Below are positions 25,241 to 34,531 of a stretch of 64,000 nt of DNA, piece by piece. The translations under genes and the position numbers were made by a program. The notes beneath the pieces were generated by a model. It did not search any database, had not been told where the DNA came from, and saw nothing but the letters and a program-made list of their open reading frames with translations. The stretch's first letter is position 1, and each line of letters begins with the position of its first letter. This stretch comes from Turbatrix aceti (lineage: Eukaryota > Nematoda > Chromadorea > Rhabditida > Panagrolaimidae). Where the stretch lies: contig OZ017766.1 in NCBI GenBank assembly GCA_963969345.1, forward strand, positions 496,001-560,000. The letters are read 5' to 3'.

Positions 25241-25734
25241 TTACTCCATGACGTCGGTGTTGTCGAGGGGCTCTACCACGCCGCCAAAATTGAATCCATC
25301 AATGCCACTGCCGAAGGTCTCAAAGTTGTTGCCTTGAGGTTGGCAACAAGGACCAAAGTTATTCATACAACATCCATATCCACCGGAACCGGTTGAAATG
25401 ACTCGAATCACTCGACCGCCGTTATTTCCGCTACCGTACGCATTATTGCCATTTCCATAGATTTGTGGCAGGTTGGTCTGCGGGAAGCTCGATCCGTACC
25501 CGGATTGTACTTGTGGCTGGGGTTGCCATGAACCGTATCCTCCGTTACCGGCTCCGGCTCCAGTGCCAACACCAGCACCGGTGCTTAAAACATTATCACT
25601 ATTTCCAGCACCTTGTGAGCCGGTCCATCGGTTGTTGAAGGTGTTGTACGGTGTCTGAGGCTGAGCAGTGTCGCCGGGGTAGAGAGTGCCTGAGGCTGTA
25701 CCTGCATACGGTACGGATGATCCAGAGTTGACAA

Positions 25735-25792
<58 letters not shown>

Positions 25793-26041
25793 TGCACCGA
25801 TGGTACCGTAACCTGTGTTGCTGCCCCAGTTACCTGAGGTACCGTAACCCGCCCCACTGTTGCCGAAGCGTTGATTGGTGACAATTGGCTGAGGTTGGGG
25901 TAGTTGTCCATAATTATTATTGCCGTTGTTGTTGTTTTTGTTGTTGTTCTGGAGACCCAAGAGACGATTTTTCTCACACAGAGGGCAATAGCCCAGGACA
26001 ATCTGTGGAATGAGCAGTGTGACAAAAGTTGACAAATTCAT
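25241..26041 (-). CDS. Secreted Gly/Ala/Asn-rich low-complexity protein
   Basis: Single exon, 266 aa. A hydrophobic N-terminus (MNLSTFVTLLIPQIVLGYC) is followed by a short CPLCEKNRLL segment. An Asn-rich stretch comes next, then a GA repeat of about eleven units (around residues 82-102), Gly/Tyr/Ser/Gln-rich sequence, and a C-terminal part with a CC pair (YGCCMNNFGPCCQPQG). The GA run is encoded by a GGAGCC/GGCTCC hexamer microsatellite at about 25733-25795 and should vary in length between individuals. The composition is like silk, cuticle or eggshell structural proteins; the function is inference only. A minus-strand AATAAA lies near 25170. Confidence 0.78.
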
Positions 26042-27116
26042 AACAATTTTTTAGAAGAGTAGCCCAAGGAACAGAATAACCTCTGGTCGTTCGTTTTATA
26101 CATACAAACTTGAAAAAGCTGTGGAGTATGTACCTTCTATTCATTTAGTTTTCCAATACCTCCCCTTCTCCTCCTCCATTCATCGTTGTTCGGTGTTCTT
26201 CCACAGCGACGAAAACAAAACCAAGGAGAGTTGTATTAACATGTGTTTGTATTTGCTCTTGGCTCCCGACTCGAACAAGTGATGGTCAACGGGATACTTT
26301 GCTGTCTTTAAAAAAAGAGAGAAAAACACTCAGAGAGAGAAAAACCTTACCTTTTTTTCACAACAAAAACCAAAAAACCGGTTTTTGCATGCATGCAAAT
26401 ATTTTCTACTTTGTCATCTATCGCATTAGTAAGCATCGGTTCTATTTTTTGGAAAAATTGAACATAAGAAAACGGAAGTATACTTAGGGTAATTACGTTT
26501 ATTGATCAACCAAAAATCAAACAAGAATGACTCATTTATTGAAATATTCATATTTACTGTTAAAACAAGGTGCTCAAAAACAAAATTGTTCACTTGAAGC
26601 ATTTTCAGATTTTTGGAACATCTTCCACTTACAAAACGGCTCGAAAGATTAAGTGCACAGCTGTTGCTGCAAATTTTGCAACTTTTCAGAAGTATACTTC
26701 TGAAACAAAATAGTAAGATTTTCTTACGAAAAAAAGTAAGATTTTCTTACCGGACAGAACGTAGGAAAATCAGAGTTGTTTGATGCTCACCAAATTGCTC
26801 CTGCTCACTGCTCGCTCCTGCTCAGCTCACGAGCGCGAGCAGAGCGAGCACTGAAAATTGTCGAATTGAACAACTCTGAATATTATCGTAGAAGGTAGTT
26901 GAGCAGTTCCATGAATTTCACGTGCTTAATGACGTTCTTGATGGAAAACATCGGATACGAGTGGCGCGGTCGGTGATTGATTTAGCAGCCCCTGAAAATA
27001 ATTTGTTCCAGATAAATTTATTTTAAACTTTTTTTTACAGTACAAAAATTCAGTTTCTTGGCAAAACCATAACTTTGATACACAAAGCTGCGCAAGCATT
27101 GATAGAAATAACTCAC
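26042..27116. other. Intergenic region with a short GCTCGCTCCTGCTC-word element
   Basis: Upstream of the Gly-rich gene. A 108-bp block at 26771-26878 begins CAGAGTTGTT and ends AACAACTCTG, with GCTCGCTCCTGCTC/GAGCGCGAGC words between; the flanks do not form an 8-bp duplication. The same words recur at 35045-35375. A direct repeat of GTAAGATTTTCTTAC occurs twice near 26715-26750. Confidence 0.5.
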
Positions 27117-27755
27117 AGTGATTTCCCAGTGAAGTTCAAGGGAAGTGAATGCTGCCAAGTGAACAAGCAATATCGGTAGAAACTGGAGCTGCAAAAAAAT
27201 CAACCGACGAGAATCAAACAAAACTTATAAGTGAAAAACAACGACGACAAGGAATTATGATTGCCAAAATAAACATAGCGCAGTGATTTTTGCGAAACAG
27301 CCGCAAATCTTACTTTTTTTTCAGTGTAAAAATATTTCTTGCAAACTTTTTATAAAAAATGGGTCAAACACTTTATCGATGTTTACTGTAACATACTGTA
27401 ACAAACATGTTTATACAAACCGCAAAAAAATATAGTTTCGCATTATTACATATTATGTTTTGATTATTATGGGAAGCACCTGCAAGTATTATAATGTGCC
27501 TTATTTTATTTTTTTCACTCTTTGCAACATCAAAGCAGATTGACATCAACTTTGCGACAATATACATTTTTATTTAGAAGGTCCATCGTTGCAGAGATGC
27601 GAATTACAGATATACACTTCCTTGGCCGTTGTCAGAGTGTCTCTACAAAAAATGTTTATCATTTGGAATATTTGACTGAAAGTACGACTCACCCGTTGAC
27701 AGACGATGCTTTCTGCCTACAAAATTAGTTTTATAAATAGGCAAAAAATAAATAC

Positions 27756-28115
27756 CTACGATTTAGAACGCGTAACTCCGGAAAACATCTGATTATCGAC
27801 AAAGAATGTTGCGCTATCAAGGCACACATACGCATTCTCAGTGGTCGCATTTCCATTGTGTGTGGTCGTCAGACCAGCTAAAAAAGGGGCAGTTGAATGA
27901 CTTGAAAAAAAAATTCATCTTACAGAATCCACAAAAATTACAATCACTCTCGGTTTCAACCTTTCCACTGGGATTGACGTAACAGCTCATGGCACTGCAT
28001 GCTAAAAATGAAATAAATATGTTTTAGATTTTAAAGTATATAAAAAGGTCGAACACTGTGCAAAAATGATGCAGATCATAATGCTGGTCAGAACGTTTGC
28101 TTCGGGGTTGTTCAT
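27756..28115 (-). CDS. Small secreted cysteine-rich protein, three exons
   Basis: Exons 28115-28055, 28001-27924 and 27877-27756 give 86 aa with consistent phases. The N-terminus (MNNPEANVLTSIMICIIFAQ) is a probable signal peptide. The mature part has cysteines in CSAMSC, CNFCGF and YVCLD. The last exon also contains a strong donor (AAATC|GTAGGTAT) just before the stop. An alternative transcript could splice to 27188-27117 (acceptor TTTTTTTGCAG, donor CACT|GTGAGT), adding about 24 codons with more cysteines. I cannot choose between the two from sequence alone. No family recognised. The first intron needs a weak donor (CAGT|GTTCGA). Confidence 0.5.
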
Positions 28116-28992
28116 TGTTTTCTCCTAAAAAATATCTAACATGTGAAAAAATGAGTGTTTTGAGGCGGTGTATCAGTTGAACAAAATAGTTTTCAAAAAC
28201 CAGCTAAAAAAACAACAAAGACAAAGTATTCCGAGGACAATTCGTATTGCCTAGCATTATTTATACCAATCTAACAACTTTTACGAGGGTTGTACCTCAT
28301 TTCGAATTTTTGCAAACAGTCAACTGAACTCTAGAATGAAAAAAAGTTAAACCAAATCATTACGATCAAAAAGTAGCGCAGCACGGGGGCGATTAGAACT
28401 TGCTTAATTTGTTTGCTTTGCACATAATCGTTCTACCTTCAAATGCTTTGTACTGTAACCAAAAACACAATTTCGATCATTTTTAGAATGTTCTTCGATG
28501 TGCGTGTGCGCGCACGTTGCCAGCAACATAGTAATTTGCTTTTCTTGACTTTTGTTTTTAAAAGCTTCGGGTAATTACACTTATTCCCTTCCTATTGACG
28601 TATATGCAGGGCATTCATTTGTATTCGCAGTTGTATCGTTAACCTTTTCTTTGTTTCCGTCAAATTAATACGTCGACGACGGCTTTGCGCCGTCGTCCAG
28701 CGAAATATTGTTATTCGTAATCCCCTAACAGTGATTGCGCGTTGTTCGCGGCGTCGACGACCACTACCACCACCACCACACGCAGCAAGCGGAGAGCGAG
28801 AGAAAGAGCGCTCGTTTTGCCTTTGTTTTTGCATCCAGTTGTCGTCGTCATCTTGCTATCGATTACACCGCTCCCCTGCTACCAGTAGTACTTGTACTAC
28901 TACATCAGCGCTGCGACTGCACTGCGCATGGATGCATGAATATAGACGTGAACGGATTTTTAAAAATTGTCTATTACCTTGCTGTGCGAGAG

Positions 28993-29752
28993 ATGTCCAT
29001 GAATATATCGCTATATTCATGTCGCAAGATATACGTTGAGCGCGATTACTCCAATGGCACTGGAATTGCCTTTGCTACCAGCTTTCCATCTCAACTTGCT
29101 GGAATGGTAAACGTTTTTGTAAAAAAACAACAACATAAAAATGCATGTGCATAATTTTGCTGCGCGAATGCAATTTTATCTTTACAAGACGTAACACTTT
29201 GTGTACAAAATATTATTTGCTTTCATGTTCACAACAACGTTTTATTAATTTCAGATTGAACCCGGAGAATTCGAAGACACAGTCATAGCCATCAACTCTC
29301 TCTTCTACGAAGTTGCGGATGTGCGATGGGTGTCTGTAGTCGAAACCGTAACGTCGTGCTTTTCGTGCTACCTCAATCGACTTTGCTCGCAAACACTCTA
29401 CGACAAACAGCTTGAACGAATCACCAAATTCATCGATGGCAAAAATAAGTCACTTTTTATTCCACATGGCCTCTACGTTACTGATCCCAGGGAAACTGGA
29501 TTTCGGATTGTGAGTTTTTTTAATAATGTTTTTTTGTAGCGAAAAATTTTATATAATACTGTTTTTTAGTTAGAAATCAGTATGCTGACGACAGGCAAAG
29601 TGCTTGACGCTCCCAAAGCCGGAGAATCACTCTCCACAATTGGCGAAATGAGGATGACGACATCTGCCAGGGCGGAAGAAGAGCGAAATGGCTCTACACC
29701 TGCTTCTCTACCTGTCAGGGCAACCACCGACAATTCAGGAGCACACCAGTAA
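28993..29752 (+). CDS. GOLGA7: GOLGA7/ERF4-family protein (palmitoyltransferase partner)
   Basis: Exons 28993-29106, 29255-29509 and 29570-29752 give 183 aa; all junctions are phase 0. An in-frame ATG at 28936 would add 19 residues. The order of motifs matches GOLGA7: a basic lead-in then VERDYSNGTGIAFATSFP (human IQRDYSSGTRCQFQTKFP), EFEDTVIAINSLFYEA-like helix, CFSCYLNRLC, then GLYVTDPRETGFRILEI (human GLLLTDPIERGLRVIEI). Two conserved cysteines in the middle are probable palmitoylation sites. In yeast and mammals this family forms the stable complex with DHHC acyltransferases that palmitoylates Ras-type proteins at Golgi/ER membranes. The C-terminal 40 residues are polar and lineage-specific. 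Confidence 0.88.
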
Positions 29753-29903
29753 CACTGAGTTGCGATTTAATGCCTACACTATTTTCACTTGTTTTTTACG
29801 TTACCAAACACGCATCTTCTATCTGTACCTACCTGTTACTCGATCACAAAATTTATTATCATGCTCACATTCGCAGTTGTTAGTGGCTTCCCGAACTGAG
29901 TAT

Positions 29904-31114
29904 TCAGGTTTCCTTGATGACGGTGGGCTTGTAGTAAGGCTGGATGTAGTCGTTAAGTTCTTTGGCGTAGAGCTCGAGGCGCTGCGTCATGCGGAAGCCC
30001 CATTTGTCGATGGTCTGGCGGCAGAGGTTGAGGTCAGCGTCGGCAAGCAGGATGCCGTCACGGGTGCGCGACAGCCCCGGGGTGCGTGTGCCATCGGGAG
30101 CCGCGATGTACGAAGAGCCGTAGAAGTGGCCGAAGACCTTGTGCGCGGGTTTGCGGTCACCCGACGTAAACTCGTAGGGAAACTCTTCGCTTCCGACACG
30201 GTTGATCGCGACCGTGAAGACGTGGTTTGCGATTGCGGCGTTGCGAGCTTCGATGGGCCAGAGGGCTTCGCTGAGGCCGGAGACCGTCGCGGAGGGGTTG
30301 AAGATGATTTCGGCGCCATTGAGCGCGTAGATCATCCAGTTCTGGGGGTGGTGACGGCCATAACAGATGTTGACTGCGATCTTGCCAAACGCAGTCTCAA
30401 AGACGGGGTGTCCGAGGTTGGATTCCATGTAGTAAGTGGACTCGTTGAAATCCCCAACTCTGGGGATGTGGTTCTTTCGGGTCTTGCCAATGATGTTTCC
30501 AGTATGCGAAATGATCACCACCGTGTTCCACAGCACATCGGTCCTTCCCTCCTCCCGCTCGAGGATGGGTAGCACAATGACGACACCCAGCTTAGCGGCC
30601 AGTGTTTGCATGAAAACGACCGACGCTCCGTACTCCGCGGATTCGGCAAACTCACACCACGGAAGGCGCTCGCGGGTGCAGAATGCGAACGGCATCGGCA
30701 CAGCCTCCTGCAGCCCAATGATCTTTGCTCCCGCGTTTGCGGAAATCTCGATCATGAGTTGGAGGCGGCTGAGGATGGCATCGCGTTGGCTGGCAACCGG
30801 ATCCGTGGTTGGGAGGACAATGGAGTTCTGGAGAGCGGCGATGCGCACAACTCGGGGCCGGCGGAGTTGCTCGGGTTCGGCAGGGAGTTGGTAGCCAACC
30901 AACTGAATGTTGTTGACTTCAGCGATTTCCTGGATGCTTTGATCAATGCGAAGGAGTCTAAAAGAATATTTAAAAATGAAGACAAGTTTTGGTTGAAAAC
31001 CGACTTCAACTGACGACCAAAAAGATACTTGATGAGCTCCTCGCGATCGGAATCCGGCATCTGTGCCTGGTTGATAATGGCCTCGAGTCCTTCATTCTGG
31101 GGTACCAGCGACAT
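29904..31114 (-). CDS. UPB1: Beta-ureidopropionase (N-carbamoyl-beta-alanine amidohydrolase)
   Basis: Two exons, 31114-31011 and 30957-29904, 385 aa (human 384). It catalyses the last step of uracil/thymine breakdown, releasing beta-alanine or beta-aminoisobutyrate. It is a nitrilase-superfamily enzyme, and the catalytic triad falls at the human positions: Glu119 (IIGLQEA), Lys196 ([10 protein letters not shown]) and Cys233 ([11 protein letters not shown]). Long stretches such as [11 protein letters not shown] and [12 protein letters not shown] are conserved. The first exon carries the N-terminal helical extension that mediates oligomerisation in the family. It is convergent with the GOLGA7-like gene, 151 bp stop to stop, with a minus-strand AATAAA at 29857. 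A TTGTTTTCAG acceptor 21 bp before the start suggests trans-splicing. Confidence 0.96.
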
Positions 31115-31521
31115 GGTTAAAACTTATCTCAAATCTGAAAACAATATTCTGAGAAGAACTTGGTTGGAAAAAATAAAACATAATTGAAACACACTCGACA
31201 ACTGTGTTCTGGACAAGTGCAGCAGGGGGCTGGCTGGAACTTACCAGTGATCGAAACGAAATTGATTGATCGGTTTAGTCCGACAGGTGTTGGGCCGTTG
31301 TGTTGTCCGTCGTGCAGTGTCTCAAAGTATCAATGACCCCATAGGCACACGACTGAGATGAATGCACGCTGGCGGTGATTATGCTAATTTTAGAGGCAAC
31401 ATGTGAGTTGTTCAGATCGGATAAAAGTAATATACTTTTTGCGCAAAATATTTTCACAGAAAAAAATTTATTCATATTTTTTGCAAACTGAGCAATAAAT
31501 ACATCAATTTCCAAAAAGTCG

Positions 31522-32708
31522 CTATAGCTGAGCAAAAATCTTACGAATGGTTTTCGGTCCATTCCAGTAGCGTTTGACCAAAAAGTTCCAGTACAGAAAA
31601 CTCATAAAGTACCGTTTCATGGCAAAGGCAAAGTAGGTCGGTTCTTCTTGATGAAAGGGGAAAGTTTCCAGGGGTCCGGAAGAGTTGAACTCGGCAAAGA
31701 TAGCCCGGCTGACCGAAACCACAAGTGGGCACGATGCGTAGCCGTCGTAGTTGTGCGTCAGCTGCTTGCCGTCCATAACGTCTGCGATGTTGTGCTTTAG
31801 GGTTCGGTATTGAGATGCTGAAATGCTTTATTAGATTTTTCTATTTTTTAGAAGCTTACAAATCGCGGCTGCAGTTTTGGAATTCGGAGAATTCGAGCAA
31901 TCGCCAATGGCAAAGACGTTGCTGTAGGTCGGACTTTGCAGTGTTTAGGGGTCCACAGCAACCCAACCTCCAGCGTCGACTAGAGAAGATTTTTCCTTGG
32001 CGGCTTGGAGCAGGGGCGTGACAGGTGAGCACGGTGGCCCGACGTGAAGCAAGTCAAATGGCACGTCGACAGTCTTTCCCGTAGGCTTGGAAGCTCCGTC
32101 GATCAAATCGAAGGTTGCGATTCTGTTTTTGGCATCTACGGCAGCTAGCGAGCGTCGCGTGTAATAGAAAATGCACTTCTCAGCGCACAAACGTTCCAGC
32201 ACCTCGCGATACTTGTCGATACCAAAAAGACGTGGCAGAGAGGTATGGTAAGAAACATCGCATTTATCGCGAATTCCTCGACGGCGCCATCGATCTTCGG
32301 CGATGTATATGATTTTCATATTTAGGGTCGTAAATTGAAAATATACCGGGGTGCTCAAGGGCTTCTGACAATCCTTTCACCTGAATGAAATTTTTTTATA
32401 TAAATTTTTTGAACAAAGGATTTGTGTCTTTGAAAAAAACATACAACATCAAAGCGAAGTGACATACCGGTAGCGATGACTAAAAACTCGTAGATCAGCT
32501 TGTCACCGTTACTAAAAAAATTGATATTTTATTAAAATGCTTCTTTCACTCACTCCAGGTGAAGGGTATTGTGATCGGGATCAAAGCGATTCACCCCGGT
32601 TTGAAACCAAGTGGTGTTACGGGGAATGAGGCTTGCCGGGGACCGGACATACTGATCAATATGGGCAAACCCACCTCCAACCAAGGTGAAAGCAGGTTGA
32701 TAATAGTG
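31522..32708 (-). pseudogene. SQOR: Broken copy of sulfide:quinone oxidoreductase
   Basis: Four exon remnants (about 32708-32554, 32511-32445, 32380-31860, 31817-31522) follow SQOR in order: YYQPAFTLVGGG, FLVIATGMS, VKGLSEALEHP, DLLHVGPPCSP, NVFAIGDCSN, YDGYASCPLV and FLYWNFLVKRYW. Splice sites are intact. Four defects: the FAD-binding N-terminus is missing; near 32320 about 100 bp are deleted with a frame change, removing the segment with the first redox cysteine (Cys201 in human); an in-frame TAA follows WVAVDP; and the copy stops abruptly at a hairpin at 32708. The second redox cysteine (in YASCPLV) remains. SQOR normally oxidises hydrogen sulfide at the inner mitochondrial membrane. This looks like a recent pseudogene; an assembly error is a less likely alternative. 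Confidence 0.85.
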
Positions 32709-32800
32709 TGACTACAAATTTTTTCACATCGAAAAATGATGTGAAAAAATTTGTAGTCACTGCTGTTGTTGACATGTGTCAACTTCATGTCAACAACAGC
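32708..32800. repeat. Two adjacent perfect hairpins at the truncation point of the SQOR copy
   Basis: 32708-32760 reads GTGACTACAAATTTTTTCAC and returns as its exact inverse with a short loop. 32761-32800 does the same with GCTGTTGTTGACAT arms. They abut exactly the point where SQOR similarity ends. Confidence 0.8.
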
Positions 32801-33187
32801 TGCACAACGGTCTAAAATAAACCAAAAAAATAGGTTTTCATTTGTTTCGCTTTAATATTTTGATAACATTTTTTTTAAATTTATCAAAATATATTAATAT
32901 ATTGTATTCAAAATGTTGAACAAAATTTTTTTTTCTTTTTGAGCCAAAAATTTTATTTTAAGTTTTTAGTGTTGTACATGAATACAAAAAAATGTGTTTA
33001 ATGATAAAGCAAAGCTACTAATTGCAAGCTCAAAGATATTTTGAAAACTGCAATACTGCCAAATGAAATCGTTATCGCGATATTTATAGAGTCTAGCTTC
33101 AGACATGTTTACGTGTGAATTGGAGGAAGTTAAATCGGACCCTTTGATCCTTACTTTAGTAAGAACCAACTTCAGGTATGTCACGTC

Positions 33188-33620
33188 CAGTGTTGTCGGG
33201 TATCCGGACCGGAACCGGCCGGTGAAAAAATCATTTCCGGTTCCGGTTCCGGGTATCCGAAATGCCGGTTCCGAGTACCCGGATTTTAAAAATGAGTTCA
33301 AATTACGGCAAAAACGAGCTCTCAGAGTGAAAAAAAGCGATTCGAAATTGGTTATAAGTTCATATTCAAAGCAATTTTTTTCTTTTTGAACACTTTTGAC
33401 ACAAAAATCCTTCAAATTTTGTTTCGCACGCGGTTTGAAAAGTTCCGGTTCCGGTTCGGTTCCGGTTCGGGTACCCGAATTTTCTACTCTCGGTTCCGGT
33501 TCCGGTTCCGAGTACCCGAAAAATATATTTTCGGTTCCGGTTCCGGTTCCGGGTACCCGAAAAATCAGGATTTCGGTTCCGGTTCGGGTACCCGAAAAAT
33601 TTTCAGAACCGACAACACTG
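33188..33620. mobile_element. Non-autonomous hAT-like element, GGTTCCGGTACCCGAA word family
   Basis: 433 bp. It begins CAGTGTTGTCGGGTATCCGG and ends with the inverse CCGACAACACTG. The exact duplication GTCACGTC is at 33180-33187 and 33621-33628. Both ends are dense in GGTTCCGGTTCCGGGTACCCGAA-type words. The terminal 14 bp are shared with the element at 58664-59083, whose internal words differ. Confidence 0.92.
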
Positions 33621-33628
33621 GTCACGTC

Positions 33629-34151
33629 GCACAAACACCCCTAACAGACTGCAGCAGTCATTCAAAGTCCAATGAAAAACAAAAAAATCAGCAAACAAAA
33701 ATATAAAACACGCTGTGTTGTTGCCATTGTTTATGATCACCAGTGTAGTGTGTGAAGTATGAAAAACGGACAGCAGCCGAAGTATGAAAAACGGACAGCA
33801 GCCGATTGCTATTAAAATAGCAAAGACAGAGAAAACTGATATCGTGAACGAAAGGTCTTCTCAAAATTGTCTCCTCATTCAACCTTCCGAATGCATCACT
33901 CTTCAAATCGTGTTCCAATAACGTGGCAATCAGAAAATCCCGTCACATGATCCGATTCAAAACCTCGGTTATCCGTCGGATGGCGTTTCTGATCTGTCGG
34001 ATATCCGATGGATAATTCATCGGATGCCACCTCTGGCCCGTTTGACACCTTTGCAAGCTAGTCGGATTTCCGTGTTTTTTCTCATATTTATTTCTCGCAG
34101 ACGTGCATTTTTTTCGTTTCCCTCCCTTTTTCTTGTTTTCTTTAATCACTT
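33629..34151. other. Intergenic DNA with a tandem duplication and a hAT-like end
   Basis: A 25-bp unit containing GAAGTATGAAAAACGGACAGC occurs twice in tandem at 33755-33804. ATCCGATG/CATCGGAT palindromic words fill 33950-34050. At 34052-34069 a hAT-like end reads inward CAAAGGTGTCAAACGGGCC, close to the end of the element at 12177; its partner end was not found. Confidence 0.5.
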
Positions 34152-34475
34152 CTACTCTGTAAATTGTTTATGAGATAGGTTTATATTTTTGGTCGCTTCT
34201 TCGGCTCTTCTGCGAAGCGATGACGCACTCGATGCATTCTTACTCTGATTCTTTTGTCGAAAAGAATAACTGATGCTCGTAGCGCCGATGATGCCCTGAA
34301 ATTTAGGAATAATGAGTGGCTTGTTGTAAAAAAATGAGTAGACTGATAAACATGCTGATATGACGTTGCAAAGTATTGGGATTGCACGAAGAGGGCTCCG
34401 TCCATCCTTTGCCACGTCGTAGTCCTTGACAGGAGTATTTTGGAAGGCTGTGAAATGATTTTGTATGTTACACAT
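34152..34475 (-). CDS. Small putative two-pass membrane protein, operon-like position
   Basis: Single-exon ORF of 107 aa beginning 56 bp after the CCDC93-like stop on the same strand. Two hydrophobic segments (IPILCNVISACLSVYSFFY and FQGIIGATSISYSF) are separated by a short Lys/Pro loop. The N-terminus is polar (KDYDVAKDGRSPLR) and the tail basic and Ser/Asn-rich. I do not recognise the family. The frame is open and the composition coherent, but a TTTCACAG acceptor inside codon 10 leaves the true 5' end uncertain. Confidence 0.45.
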   Translation of the reverse strand: MCNIQNHFTAFQNTPVKDYDVAKDGRSPLRAIPILCNVISACLSVYSFFYNKPLIIPKFQGIIGATSISYSFRQKNQSKNASSASSLRRRAEEATKNINLSHKQFTE

Positions 34476-34531
34476 TTATCAAAAAACAACAAATAGAACA
34501 GAATTAAGAACACATCTAACACATTTAGTTT

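Noticed and set aside
29688..31013. Plus-strand frames of up to 294 codons opposite UPB1
   Set aside because: Antisense shadows of the UPB1 coding sequence; UPB1 is unmistakable on the minus strand.
33386..33706. Gly/Ser/Arg-rich repetitive frames on both strands
   Set aside because: Translations of the word repeats in the hAT-like element at 33188-33620.
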